Assembly (NCBI GenBank): GCA_024362935.1
Contig: JANCRA010000008.1
Coordinates: 33,450,557-33,514,556, forward strand
DNA from: Setophaga petechia
Taxonomy: Eukaryota; Chordata; Aves; Passeriformes; Parulidae
Reading direction: 5' to 3'
Length of the DNA stretch: 64,000 nucleotides
The notes below the pieces were generated by a model that did not search any database, was not told the DNA's origin, and worked only from the letters and a program-made list of their open reading frames with translations. This document shows, piece by piece, positions 38,888 to 51,900 of this stretch (the first letter of the stretch is position 1; the number at the start of each line of letters is the position of its first letter). Both the position numbers and the translations under genes were made by a program.

Positions 38888-41475
38888 TATAAATATACTG
38901 AATTTGAAAACAGGATGGTATTAATTCACATTTGCTGTAATTCCTAATTATAGATTATTTTACATAACACATACAGAATAAAACCCCTGAGAATTTACTA
39001 AGAAAACCTATCAAATACTTCTGCTGTTCAATTATTTATAGCACTGTTTGGAATCACTGTATATCAAAACAATATACATTCCCACATGCCTAAGGAAAAT
39101 TTCTACCGGAGTTCTATTATTCCCTATTCAGAGCAAGTGAACATCTCTCTAGGGACTAAGCAAATTTCCCCTCTCAAAAAACGGAGGGAAAAATCTTTTT
39201 GCTTTCTGGTTTTTGTTTTTCCAGTGCCAACTTCCATATCTTCAAGTAGACTTCACAACCCCATATACAGAGAGCAGTTATCAGCCCTTACTGTCACTTT
39301 AAGCTTGCTCTTTCAAACTTTTTTCCCCTGAAATTTTCTCCCCAATCTCTGTGCTTACCTTATGTACTTCTTCTGTCAGTTTACAAGCTGCAGTGAATCC
39401 TAAAAGCAGGCTTGGACTCAAAAAAGTGTTGCACACCTGCAACACTTTAGGTTGCTGACAATGTACTTATTGGAGTAATCCCACAAGTATTAGGGTGGAT
39501 AGCATCTGTTGTGTGAATGAGACTGAGAGCAAAGCGAATTGCAATTGTGGGAACTCCCAGCATGGTTTCTTTGGCTTTTTATCTCTGCAGCCGGCATGTG
39601 ATACAGTAATTGTCTTACTCACATTCCTGTCTTCTCTGCTTGTTAAGTGAGTTTGTTGAAGTTTCTTGCACCAGACATGCATTTGTTTGCAAGCATTTCT
39701 AAGATCATGACTCTACTGCCTAAATCAGTTGTTGAAACTTGAATCCTGTGCAGAAAATATTTAGGTATCGAGGCTATTTTTAAACTCAGTCATGCACAAC
39801 ACCTTTGCTTCCTTGTCTACAACTATTTTTTCTTTGCAAGAGCTTCTGTTTATTGAAGCTTACAGAAAGAGTAATGATTTCTTTTTTTTTATATATTTTT
39901 AAGTTTCCACTGAGTTCATTTCCTGGAGGGATATTTCTTTTTGTCTCTGTACAGCAAGTATACACAGGACCTAGAATCAAACACAGGAGATGACACAGTA
40001 ATATTATTCCCACAAACCACCTCTAAGGATATTGGCTGCCTATGCTGCACACACAGGTTTTGCTATCCACAAAAATTAATGTAGAGATGGGAAAGTTAAG
40101 ACCAAGACATACACATACCCAAAACATATTTTGAATAGTCTGCCACACAGTGTTTCTGGAAAAGCAACCTTTCACTGGAGAGTGACATATTTTAATTTCC
40201 TAAAGGAGAGAGGGGTTTTGAGAACATATATTTTTATTAATCCTCCAACAATCAAAACTGGACTCTGGAAAATGTGTTTAATTTCTATGAAAATGTCATT
40301 CCTCTGGCTCTGACTTGCTAGCAGTGATTTTTTCCCAACATTTTATTAACATGACACTTTTACTTGAAACAGTAGCTGGCATGTACTGTAAATTTTGTGT
40401 TCTCCCAGGAGAAAATGAAGCAAGAGCTTTAAAAAGGAAACAGTGAAATGGTTACTGCTTGTGTTTACCAACAACTGAAGGTGAACCTTTCAGTTATTTT
40501 GCTGTCCCCCAGCCACACATCCTCCAGTGAGGATGGAACACTGAGCTCCCTGCCATGGAAAAGGATCTCTGCACGACTTGCTGGTAGTGCAATGATTGAG
40601 TGAAACAGGGGCAGCCTCATAAGGAAAATTGAGGCTAACACACATCAGAATTACAAAAAGGCTGTTCTAAAACATGCTTTAACTCAGTGAATGCAGCTGT
40701 TCCCCTCCAGTGCAAACTACCATCAGGAAAGATGATACTGCACAAGAGATCAATGTTTTCTATTTCAGATGTCTTGCTCAACTAATCTTCACCTAATTTT
40801 GATTAAGGTATCTCCATATGTGTTTGCATAAAACAGAATTTAAGAAAATTTTTTAAGCATGGGTGCCAGCCCACTCCATAAAGACCAGGAGAACTTCAGC
40901 CTCAGGAGGACTATGGAAAGAAGTTATCAGTTCCCAAAGCTTGAATACTCCTGAAGTTTTGAGGGGTTTAAATAATCTTGCTGGTGATAGGTATCTAGCT
41001 AGTACAAAGTTGATAAACCAAGCTATGAAGTTCTTTTTTTTTTCTTCACTGATGAGATGTTCTAGAAAAATAATTCCATAAAGCTTTCTTCCACTGATAT
41101 TGGAAAGCATTTGAGCCTTGTATTTATCATTTGTTCAAATTAAGAACACTAACACATCTAAGGTCAGGTAAAGGTGGATTTCTTCTGCTACCTTTTGTCT
41201 TCATTTTATCAAGCATATTCTCAGATTTTCACAACACAGAAGTGATGTCCTTTGCAGCTGTGTCCCCCTTTCATGAAATATACACAAGCATCCTGGTAAA
41301 TCTTAGCTAGAAAGGTGATGCAGGCAGTAAAAAAAAAATGTGGAATACTTTAAGGACAAAAGACATGCCTTGATAAACACCACATGTGTGTTTATCACAT
41401 GTAGATGCAGGCAAGGTGGGAAAGACAGAAATTTATATGGAATATTGTGGTTTTCAAAGTACTTTGAAGGTAATG

Positions 41476-41575
41476 TCCAATCCAAATCCCTCCTGACACA
41501 GCTTGAGGCCATGTCTTCTTGTCCTGTCACTAGCTGCCTGGGAGAAATGGCCAACCCCCATCTTGCTACAACCAT
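41476..41575 (-). mobile_element. CR1 LINE fragment
   Basis: The plus strand carries CR1 in antisense orientation: a CTTGAGGCCATGTCTTCTTG segment and then CCTGTCACTAGCTGCCTGGG, the reverse of the CR1 'CCAGGTAACAAGTGACAGG' region. It is about 100 bases long and diverged. Confidence 0.6.
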
Positions 41576-41821
41576 GTGGAGCAGAATGGCAAACATCGGA
41601 AAGAGCAGATAGTAGTGATGTTCTGCTTGCTGGTAATTTATTTAAAAGACACCACTATTGAAGTCTTTATCTTCAGTTGCTTGTTACGGGTGTGTGCCCC
41701 CACCATTCCTACCCTTACATGCCCAGATCTCTTTTGCATCACTACCATTTTACCTTCTTACCTACAAAGGTATCCAAAATGAAAACAGTAGAGTTCTGTC
41801 TACAGTTAAACTAACCCTTTC

Positions 41822-41827
41822 TTTATT
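41822..41827 (-). terminator. TIMM21: Probable TIMM21 polyadenylation signal (AATAAA)
   Basis: The first canonical AATAAA I saw on the minus strand after the TIMM21 stop codon, 362 bases downstream. It would give a 3' untranslated region of about 0.4 kb. Use of this site is inferred. Confidence 0.55.
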
Positions 41828-42188
41828 GAAGTGGTAGTGGGAATCCAAGCCAAGGAAGACAAAAAACTCCCCATCCAAACCTAAAACCTTGGAAAACTCA
41901 GGTTTCGGGTGTGCAGAGGTATTATCCAGCATTAAACTGTTTATTAGGAGACATTATTTTCCTATGTCAAGAATATCTACCATGATCCTTTGGCTATATT
42001 TCATTGGTTTCACTTTAAATCCCATATCTGTTATTATCAAAAGTCCTTAGTGAAGGCCCTGAGAGGCTACTTCCCTTAACACAGCCCTGAAGCTGCGAGA
42101 CACAATTGGCAACACCACACAATCCATATGTAGGCTGGCTACAACACCACTTTCCAATGTGAGGTAAGGCAGCAGCTTTGATCGTTGG

Positions 42189-45100
42189 CTATCTGTTGTC
42201 CTCTATGACAATGGTTCTTCTTGGATAGGTCTCAACATCCACAAATATGTAGCGAACCTCAAATCTTCCCGTTTCAAGATTCTGGAAAGAAAAGAATTTC
42301 AGAGTGTTTTTTTCTCTTTGGTAGTTTAAATTCAAGATTAAGCTTGTCAGGAGTATCAAGCAATCGTACATACCTCTTTGACTTCCACATGGACTGTTCC
42401 CTGTTTCCCTGATTCAGTGCCCTCAATATAGAACTTCAAACGCATGTGTTTCAGGCCATCCTTTACGTATTCAATGTGACTAAAAACAGCAAGACAAAAC
42501 AAAAACCCAACCACCCGGCAAGAATACAGATTATATGCTAGTTAAGACTTCAAATTTAAACTTACTTAGAGGAGTTGCTTACTTATTTTGTAAGAAAGTG
42601 TATTCCGGTGGTGTCCTTATGCTACCTTGGCTTCCTTCTCTACTGCTCCTCTCAAGCTTTACTGTGAGTGCCTAAGGACTAGTGGAGTTAGAAGAGCTAA
42701 TTAGCTGCTGAGCATTAAGAGATTAAATGCTTAAATGTCCTCACCCCAGTCCTCCCCTCAAAACTGAAAAGCAATCCACTGCTGAAGACTATGGAAATTC
42801 CTTGTATTTATTCTTAAAACCCCTCGACTTGGAGGTTTGGACCCCACCATCTAGAAAGGGACCCCACATCACCAAGACTTCCAGAGTTTTTTTAGTCACT
42901 TAAACTAAGTCATCAAGCCAAAACACACAGAGCACGTTTTTCCAAATTAATTATCAGGTTGGTCAAACCACATCAAAACAAACAGTTCACTATGCGCTTT
43001 ACATACTTTGGCAATAATTTTGTTCTGCTGAAATTGTGTAACTTTGGCACTGTTTGAGATCTCCAACACAAATGCTGGTATTTAGACTGGAGTTGGGTTA
43101 TGCTCGTGTATTAAATAAATAGCTCATCACTTTCAAAGTGACTACTTTGGGAAACTAATGATCCCATGAGAGTTCTAGTGCCAGTTTATGTTTCCTACTG
43201 AAATTATTAACTGCTGTTTAGCACCAATCTTTATTTCTATAAAGTGCCCAGGTACACACTGTGAAATAAACTTCCAATACAATTTAAAGGGACATGATGG
43301 GGTAGAGAGAACAAATATGAACAAAAAGCCTTACTGCAGTAAATTTACATTCAAGGTGTTCATGCACAAAAAATGCTGTAAATTTTTGAGACAAATATTT
43401 AAAATCATTCTTATAATGCAGATACAAACTCTACAATCTTACCCAGTTCCCAGCTCAAAAATTTGTTTAAAATACAAGGCATTCAAAATTATGGAAATTA
43501 AATACTAGAAAAGCTGATTCATAGTAAATTCACTTATTTACAGTCACGTGCTCAGAATGTTTGTGCACATCCAATTTATTTAGCAGCTTCACTTTAAACA
43601 TTATTTCACAGTCTGGTGAAAAGATAAAGCTTCAACGAGTAAAAGTCACTTTCATCAGAGAAAATAAAAAAATCTCAATTTCAAGGTTCAAGCTGTGTCT
43701 GGGCTTATGTATCTCATTCTTTATGAAACTTCATTGAATATATTCCTGCCAAATAACCCAATAAAGGCAGAGGACTTATGTTTTGTAAGAAATAACTGCG
43801 TTGTTTCTTTACAAAGGAACATAACAGACACACTCATGAAAGGTTTAGGTGACAGATGTTCTGTTAAACGCACAGTAGAGATGTTGCCTCAAGTACCAAA
43901 AAGCATTCTGTGTATCAGCTCAGTATATTTTCAGACTGTAAACTTCTGTCAGATTACTGCCCCTCCCATGCAAGCCTAAGCCTCTGTACTACTCTTTTCA
44001 GACTCGTCTTATTTTTTGGAGAGCTCTGTGTCTACCATGATGACATTGCTTGTTTTGAGGCACTCAGAATTGGCATTTTATATTCTATGTACACTGTACT
44101 TAGCGGTGCACGGAACACAAGAGCTACTGCAAAAAACTTCTATGTTCAATCAAAAGTGACAGGATGTGTCACAAACAGTTCATCACTCTAGAACTAACTT
44201 GTGATCCAAAAATATCTTTGCTGTGCAAAACCTGATGTCTTTATGGGGCAAATACCAAAGGGTACCTGACATGCTGTCGTCTTCCTCTTCTTGTTGCCTC
44301 TCCATAACCTTTGATAGAGTCACCAAAAACACCAATTATCTACAAGAGAAAAGAGGTTTGAGCTGTCAGAAAGAATCACATAAAAACAGGTATTCTAGTA
44401 TCAGCTCCTGCCTCTGCTGTGAATGCATCTTCTTTTAACAAAATGCCCCTGGAGAATTTAACATGTCAAGAATAGAAGTGTTTATGAAAGAAAACAGTTT
44501 AAGGAAAACTCCTCTGTATTCCAGTCCTTTTTATTCTTTGCAGTCCCGTATTAAATGTCTAAAATAAATCCTATTGATATCCTCCATTTGTACTGTTCTC
44601 TGAGATGGAGACATGCAAACCGATATTTTGTGTAAAAAGAAAAAAAAAAGCAAAAAATATTTGCTCACATCCCGCCCAAGAAAATATCTTTTGAAGTTTA
44701 AAATGCAAATGCACTCCCCTTCATATTATCTAAATAAGAATACTACTGAATAAGAAATTTAGTAATCTTTTTTCAGATCTATAGAGTCAGAGTAGATCAA
44801 CTTAAACTTACTTTAAATTTGGTTAGAAGGGGAGGTTAAGTTTTACTGTGCAAGTACTAGAAAGACATTTTAATTCTACAAACTCGTTCCCAAGCAGTCT
44901 TCATTTTTATTTGAGCAACAACTTGCCACTTAATTTCTAGGTTATCCTCAAAGGCATCTGTGGCAACCTTGTTTGAAGCATGTTTTGTCTGAAGAAGTTT
45001 TTTTTTTAAAAATCTAGTTTCATGTTGATTTTTGTTTACACCTAGCTATGACAACTGTGTGATTCCATGACTGTTCTCCACCTGTTTTTCAGTTAGCCAA

Positions 45101-47364
45101 AAGAATGCTAATTGTGCTCCAAATGAAAAATTTAAATTCCTGGGTATCAGTGCAGCGCCTCACAGAGTGACAGGACCATAGTGAAGTGCCACAATAGAGT
45201 AAGTGTACTGAGAAAAGGCAGCAGGTAAGATCTACAGAGCTTGGTGGGACCAGTTGCATCTCTGACCTGCAGAATTCAAGAGCTACACTTAGCAGGCAAT
45301 CAGGAAAGTCCCCAAGACTTTCTGTATGGTGACACAAGCACATGCTCTGAAGGGCACACTGTATTTCCATCAGTTTTTATGCTGTGGCACACTGACTTGG
45401 CTTCTAGCAGGCTAGTTCAGACAAGCTCAATGCTTGCACTGACTTGTCCTAATGGAGGTCTGGCTCTGGAGCTGAGCCACCCCATGCCAGCTAAAAGCAC
45501 TGGCAGAACTGCTCAAGCACCACGTGGGGCTTCACGCAGCTTGTGAGATTCCTTGCACAAAGTTTTGACTTGAAGAGAGACAGTAGCTACTGAGAAACAA
45601 AAACTTAGGACTAAAGTTCAAAAACCAACCTCAGGGTGAGATCTGCATTTCTCCAAGGCATCTCCATAGATTTTATTTGGACTAGAAGAAGAGAACAGCT
45701 CTTTAAAAATCACATAGAACAAACCACCTGTAACAGAAACAACATGAGATGGAATAAAAATTTTTCAAACCAGGTGGAATTAACGAAAAGTGTCTTCTGA
45801 TAAAGAATGTAATTTAAAAAAATAACCTGTAACACCAATTCCAACAAGCACCACAATAAAATAGGTAAAGTCTCTTCCAGCTTCTTTCACTGAAATGAAA
45901 CAGAAAACAACACATAAGTTACAACCTTGTATAATAACACTTGTATGACTTTCTTACATAAATGCTCTATTGTTAGTCTGTAGCGCAAATAACATTCTAG
46001 CAGAAGAAAAAATTCCAGTAACAGTTTCCTTAATGTCTCATTGATGTAAAAGAGACCATGGAACAGCTCTTATATTGTACAGGGCATGTTTCCATCTCTG
46101 TGTCAAGCCCTATTACTTTGTTTGCCAGATATTTTCAAGATCTAAAGTAGCAATTACTGCTACTTTTTGGGTGCATGACAACCAGATTTTTCAGGAACTC
46201 ATGAGGGATTTAGCACTGCAGTATTTATGCCACCACCTAAACCCACAACCACTGAAATCCCTATGCAAAGAAAAGAAGTAAAAATAAAAAGGTAAAAGCT
46301 TCTAAGTTGCACACACTGAAAATAACTGATTTTATGAATTTGCAATCAATAGAAAAATAAAAAGGGGAATATTACACCAAAATAACTTTTTAACATTAAC
46401 TGCTGTTTGTCTGATTAGTTTTTATCTTTCAATTTTGATCTAAAGTACAAGTGTCAGTATATACCACAAAATAAGTCATAGGAGATTCTCTGTTTCAAAA
46501 TATTTGAGTACTTGGAAAGAGACTACAATCTTTTAGTGATAAAGTGTGCATTTCAGTGGAGTACAAGTTATGGAGGAAACATTAATAACTATTTCTCCTG
46601 CAGTCTTCCAATCAGTTGAAAGTGTTTTTCATAAATCATTTCAAAGTACTTAAATTTTCTGAGGCTAATTATGTAGTAACCACTTTTCACTGAAGTGAAT
46701 GAGACCAACTACAGTGAAGGCAATCCATAAAGAAACTACCATCACATGTAGGGCTTTGACAATTTTGTTGAACTTATTTCAACATCTGTACATACAGGCC
46801 GCATATGATAGGTTTTCCCTCTGAAAAGAAAAACGAGAGGCTATTATATCCTGTGCCTGATAATTACTTAGATCAACAGGCTGTTCAGAAGTCATATAAT
46901 TTGGTCAGACTGTGCAATGCATACACATCTGCTCCAAACAATACGATGGGAAAAGAAACCGGCTTGGTGTGCTGAGATAGTTTTTTTTTCTAGATGCTTG
47001 ATGTTTGGAACTACAAAACTTCAGCTGCCCAAGGAACAGTCTCCAGTCCTTCTGAGCAGCACACAGCATCCTCCGCCTTACCTTTCTGAGCCGCCGACAC
47101 CAGCGTTTCCTCGTTCAGCGCCCTTTGCACGGACACATCCTTGCTACTATCTCCAGGTTTTGCAGCTTTCAGCCCTCCCGCCCGCGTCCCGAAGCTCTGA
47201 CGGCCGGCCCCGAGCAGCAGCGGGGGCTGGTGCCGCCACCGCGGGCAGGAGCAGGACGGGGTGCGAGCCCCCAGGAGCGCCCACCCGCGAGTGGCGAGCA
47301 GCCAGCGGCCCAGGCAGCCCCGCCCGAGGGCGGCGGGCAGCGTCCGGGGCAGCACGCCGGGCAT
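42189..47364 (-). CDS. TIMM21: TIMM21, mitochondrial inner-membrane translocase subunit Tim21
   Basis: Tim21 is an inner-membrane subunit of the TIM23 presequence translocase. It contacts the outer-membrane TOM complex and also helps to deliver newly imported subunits to respiratory-chain assembly. Six coding exons, all with GT–AG borders and matching phases, are at 47,082–47,364, 45,827–45,889, 45,630–45,727, 44,266–44,339, 42,374–42,479 and 42,189–42,281. Together they give 238 codons, close to the roughly 248 of the human protein. Exon 1 encodes an arginine-rich presequence-like N-terminus with few acidic residues. Residues 102–123 (from [10 protein letters not shown]) form the single membrane span. 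The intermembrane-space domain follows with the family hallmarks [37 protein letters not shown] and the end [12 protein letters not shown]. The ATG at 47,364 has A at -3, and no in-frame ATG lies in the 18 bases above it. It diverges from FBXO15. Confidence 0.95.
42480..44265 (-). other. TIMM21: TIMM21 intron 4
   Basis: Intron between coding exons 4 and 5, with GT and AG at its ends on the minus strand. AT-rich. I recognise no other gene or repeat in it. Confidence 0.85.
44340..45629 (-). other. TIMM21: TIMM21 intron 3
   Basis: Intron between coding exons 3 and 4. The stretch 45,240–45,550 is less AT-rich and has open frames on both strands, but none resembles a known protein. Confidence 0.85.
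45890..47081 (-). other. TIMM21: TIMM21 intron 1
   Basis: Intron between coding exons 1 and 2. AT-rich until about 47,000, where the CpG-rich promoter region begins. Nothing else recognised. Confidence 0.85.
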
Positions 47365-47800
47365 GGTCCCCACCGCCCTCACAGGGGCACGGCAGCGCGG
47401 GCCAGCCGAACGGAGAGTTTGTGCCGCTCGCCACCGGGGAGCCCTCGGGGAAGTGCCCGGGCACCCTCCCGCCCCGATGGCCGCTGCACCAGCTCAGGAG
47501 CCCACCCGAACCTTTACCGCCGCCGGCCGCCGCTGGCCGCTGCCCCGGCGGAAATGTTTGGGACGGCGGAGCAGCGAGCGGCGGCGGCGGGCTCTGGGAG
47601 CGGTAGTTTGAGCGGGCTCCCTCTCCCGCCCGCCGCCGGGAGCGGCTCCCAGCGTGGTCACTACAGCGCCCGCCATGCCGAGCGCCACCACCGTCGCGGC
47701 CATCGGCACAGCCCACCCTCCGCGGGCGGGGACCCCCGGCTCCATTCAGGGGTGGGAAGGCGGGGGGCTGCTCGCCGCGCATGCGGTGACGGTCACCCTT
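47365..47800 (-). promoter_or_regulatory. TIMM21: CpG-rich promoter region of TIMM21
   Basis: A dense CpG stretch begins within exon 1 near 47,080 and continues to about 47,800. It contrasts with AT-rich DNA on either side. It covers the TIMM21 start and the expected 5' untranslated region and is typical of a TATA-less housekeeping promoter. Open frames on both strands here are side effects of high GC. The exact start of transcription is not visible. Confidence 0.7.
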
Positions 47801-47889
47801 GTAAAGCTGTGTTTTCGTACATGTTTTTCTTGGTTTTGCACACATTTATATGTGTTAAAACGATGCAGTTGAGGTTTTCGTGGATGGAG

Positions 47890-48635
47890 ACGGTTAGAGG
47901 GATCTGGGCAGGCTAAATGGATGGGCTGAGATGGACGGCATGAGGTTCAACAAGGCCAAATGTCGGGTCCTGCTCGCAACCACCCCAGGCAGCGCTGGGG
48001 ACAGAGTGGCTGGAATGGTGCTGGTGGAAAAGGATGTGAGCCAGTGTGTGCCCAGGTGGCCAAAGCCAATGGCTTCCTGGCCTGTATCAAAACTTGTGTT
48101 GTAAGCAGGACTAGGAAGGAGATTCTCCCACTGTAGCTGGCACTGTTGAGGCCACACCTTGAGTACTCTTGAGTTTTAAAGCCCTCGATTTAAGGACATT
48201 GAGCTGCTGGAGCAGGTCCAGAGAAGGGCAATGGAACTGGTGAAGCTGGAGCACAAGTTTTATGAGGAGGGGCAGAGGGACCTGGGGATGTTTAACTTGG
48301 AGAAAAGGAGGCTCAGGGCGACTTTATCATTCTACAAATCCCTGGAATGAGGCTGTGGCCAGGTGGGAGACGGCCTGCTCTCCGAGAAGAGGAAATGGTC
48401 TCAAGTTGTTCCAGGGGAGGTTTAGGTTGGACATTAAAAAGAATTTCTTCACAGAAAAGACGATTAGGCATTGGGATGGGCTGCTCAGGGAGGTGGTGGA
48501 ACCACCAACCCGGGACATGTTTAAGGAAAAACTGGTACTGGCGCATAGTGGAATTGACATGGTGGTGCTCGGGCATAGGTTGGACTAAGTAATCTCAGAG
48601 GTATTTTCCAAACTAATCAGTTCTGTAATTGTGAG
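47890..48635 (+). mobile_element. CR1 LINE 3' portion between TIMM21 and FBXO15
   Basis: A recognisable run of the avian CR1 3' region in sense orientation. Landmarks in order are GGCATGAGGTTCAACAAGGC, GCCCAGGTGGCCAA, GTCCAGAGAAGGGCAA, CAGGGGAGGTTTAGGTTGGA, AATTTCTTCACAGAAA and a decayed terminal ATTCTGT-type repeat near 48,620. Internal deletions are evident, for example before GAAATGGTCTCAAGTTGTT. The copy is 5'-truncated and encodes no complete protein. It sits inside the 1.56-kb interval between two divergent start codons. Confidence 0.9.
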
Positions 48636-48659
48636 ACCCTAGAACACAGCCCGCGAGAG

Positions 48660-48924
48660 CTCCGAGCTCCCTGTGGGGCGGGGGAGGCACCAGGAAGCTC
48701 ATGGCGGCAGCAGAGCCGTTCCCCGCGCGTTAACGCTCCCCGACTCCCCGCACGGCCGGGCTCCGGCCCCGCCTTCCCCAGCCCGCGCTCCGGGCACCGC
48801 CTCCCTCGGGCTGCCGCCGTCCCACCCCGCCCCAGGGTGTACCACGGCAGGTGGCGGCGCTTGTTCCTCCCCTGCCCTCCCCGCTGGGGGTGCGAGGCCG
48901 TCGCTGTCCCGCGGCGCAGCGGCA
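48660..48924 (+). promoter_or_regulatory. FBXO15: CpG-rich promoter region of FBXO15
   Basis: A second CpG-dense block, from about 48,660 to 48,990, starts right after the CR1 copy and surrounds the FBXO15 start codon. It has GC-box-like sequences such as GGGGCGGGGG near 48,674. It was probably continuous with the TIMM21 block before the CR1 insertion. Confidence 0.6.
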
Positions 48925-51900
48925 ATGGCGACGGGCCGTGGCAGGTAACGGCGGGCGCGCCGAGCGGGGCTCTGCCGGCCCGGGACTGCCTGCTCCGTCT
49001 TCTTCACCATTTCCGGGGAGGGTGGTTTGCTGTTGTCCCTCAGCTCCCATTGCTTCTCCAGGAAAGTTAGTTCACCTGCTCCACGGCTCTGGTTTCTAGC
49101 TCTTTACTCTTCACGGCCAGGGCTGTGGGCGTAGTGCTCTCCTCTCCCTTCCCCTGGCCCTATGGACACGCTGGTATTGCAGGTGCATGGAGGCCTGGGT
49201 TTAACACTTTTTTTCCTGCCTGGGAAGGGGAGTTTAAACTTCGGTATGTCCTTCAGCTTGGAGGAGGTGTTATAATGAGAATACACAAAGTTAGTTTAAT
49301 GTCTGCTTTATGTGGTTAGGCCTCTGTAATAAATAGGAGGATTTCATTGTGGAAAGTGTGATTACCTTAATTCTTACAGTACAGGTTTAGCTTTCAAAAT
49401 TTTAAAGCGTCAGTCTGAGAGGCAAAGTTGAGAAAGCAGATTTTTCTGCTAACCCATTTCTTCAACCTTGAGTTTCAGAGCAGTTTCGTTCTCCCTGCTG
49501 TTTTTTGTTTGTGTTTGGTGCTTTTTTTTTTAACCTGCAAATGGATTGGGATAATACCCACCTTTAAAAAGACTGAAATTGTTAGCTGAGGGAACGAAAC
49601 CCAACCAACCCATGTCAAAACATTGTTATTTTTGTTTATACCCAGGTACACTTTACAGGTAGAGGTGTTATAACTACTTAAAACTTTATGTTATTTGAAA
49701 TGTTACTCGAAAGAGAATTGTTTGCTGACCATCAAAAAACCAAGGCACACTGCAAATATTACAGGGTGTGAAAGTGAAAATACTGGTAAAAAACTGAGCC
49801 ACACAGGTTAAAAGCTAATAAAAAAGCAATTGAAGTTGTTGTACTTCTTACATAAGATCATCTCAGTGGTTCTAGAAGTTTCTAAAGAGGGGGTGTAGCA
49901 GCTGTCATTGATTTTATCTTAGGCTTATCTGCCCAAGCTGTGTCAATGCAATGTAAAAGCATTCTGTTAGTGCTAATTTAAAATCTTAGCACACACAGTA
50001 CTTGATAAGTAATTTATGGATTGGGTTTGCTGTTTGTTTCTTCCCACCTTGAGAATATTTTTGTTTTGGAAGATGCAGAAGTTCTGCAGGTTTTTTTTTA
50101 ATTGAAGTTTACAAAAACAATAGCTATTACATTAAACTTTTCAAGGCATGTGTGGGTAAAATATTTCTTTCCTCAGATATTTCTCCCTAGGGTCAAGAAA
50201 GGGGGAGGTGGTTTAAATGAGCAAGAAGGACTGAATACAGGCTATGCTGGTTATGCTTGTCCAAGTTAGTGTGTTTTAAAATCCAGAATCCAACTTCTTA
50301 TCTGAATTAGTCTCATGGCTGGAGTCTGTGAAGTTGTGTCCCTATAGAGTATGCCCAAATTCTCTGCTTTCAGCATGGATTCAGGGCAGAATAGCCTGGG
50401 ATGTGCTGCCCTGAAGCATACGGAAGTGATAGCTCTGCTGCTGTTGAACACAACTTGCGTTTCTAAATCCCTTTAATGGCAGTTTGTTAGTGCCTCATCG
50501 TCTAGGAGTTCTTGATAATGGTACATGAGTAAAACCCTTGTTTGATCTCCAGGTTCCATTATCTTTATTATAAGACTACTTTTTTGTAGTTGTCAATTTA
50601 GTTGGTCTATCAGTGATTGGCACCCAGGCTGAAATGTGCATGTCTTTTTGTTAAGCTTATAACAATTCTCAGTAAATTGTCTTGGATTGTTTTTTTTTTT
50701 TTTACGTAGTGCAGTTGACAATGTAGACCAGAGTTGTTAATTTCTTTTTAATTTATTTTTCTTTGAGCATAAATCAATCTTAAAATCAGTAGGTATTAAA
50801 TGTATATGGTAGCCATATAGTTTAAAAATAGCTATTCCTCCCCCCCCATATGGATTGGTTTCCTAGAAACCCAGAGCTGGTTTGGCCAGGTGTTGGAAAT
50901 CTGCTGGCAATTTAAAACATCAATAATGCAGTGAATGGGGAGCTGTACCTGCTTGGTGTATTTGGTTTAAGATTGAAACTCTGTCTCCATATTTCTTTGT
51001 GGGTTAATGATAGTATTTGTTTGCAATTACAGCTTATGAAGTCCTTCTTATCAGAAAACTTGGACAAATGTATGAGCGGTTGGATTGTAAGAATTTGTGT
51101 TAGAAATATGCAAAGTTCCTTTCTTTTCTATCCAAATTGTGATCTGGAAGTGTTGCCAAAATAGGTTCTTTCACTGTGATGTGCAAGTGGCCAATCCAGA
51201 TACAGGGTTGAGGTTTTTGATATATTTACAGTTCTGGACAGGAGGGGATGCTGGGTGGCGAATTCACAAAGCTGACACACCAACTATCAAAACGTTTTAC
51301 TATTTTATACATTTTAGCTAAGGAAGGAATTAGTTTTCATTGTTTACAAGATACACAATTCTCTTATTAATTAGTTTTCTATCTTCTATTGATTGGATAA
51401 TGATTCTCTTGCTTCTCATGCTAATTTGCATGCTCAGTCCTTATCTTTTTTGAGCCAGTGAGTTTCTTGGGTCAGTGATCGTGATCTCACATTTCTGGAA
51501 GCTGGAGCTAATTTCTGCACAATTGCTGAGTTGGCTTTAATAGTTTCTTCGTTATCTTGGGAGTTGTTCCAGGTATCCTTGTGGCCTGTAAATTCTGCAT
51601 TATTTGTGTCCACTAGCAGTGGCCATCCTTCTTCCCAAGCTTTGTTAACCTCCCCCTAGGTCTGAAATCAGTGAAGCATGTCAAGCTCAAAACCTTAACA
51701 AAGCAATTCCACCAACAAGTAATTTGTCTGTCTAACATCTGGACATCCCTTAGAGCTTGTTAGCTGCTCTCTCCTTCATGGATTAAATCTCCTTTCTTGC
51801 TGTTCATGCAAGTAAAGAGCATGGTACAGTATAAAAGTATACAAATTCTTTTTGAACCACAACAGTTTCTGAGGAAGTTTCAAGGTATTGTTTTTATATC

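Larger units (their letters stand above)
36662..41821. other. Intergenic DNA between the retrovirus and TIMM21
   Basis: AT-rich sequence with no exon recognised on either strand. It contains a very AT-rich stretch at 37,166–37,280, a CAAA microsatellite, a 22-bp palindrome and a CR1 fragment, each listed separately. Confidence 0.6.

Noticed and set aside
1..41821. Expected CYB5A exons upstream of TIMM21
   Set aside because: No cytochrome b5 HPGG motif or membrane-anchor exon was found on either strand. The gene probably lies further left.
47125..47916. Long overlapping frames on both strands at the TIMM21 CpG block
   Set aside because: High GC lowers stop-codon frequency. Only the minus-strand frame at 47,082–47,364 fits TIMM21 with a proper splice donor.
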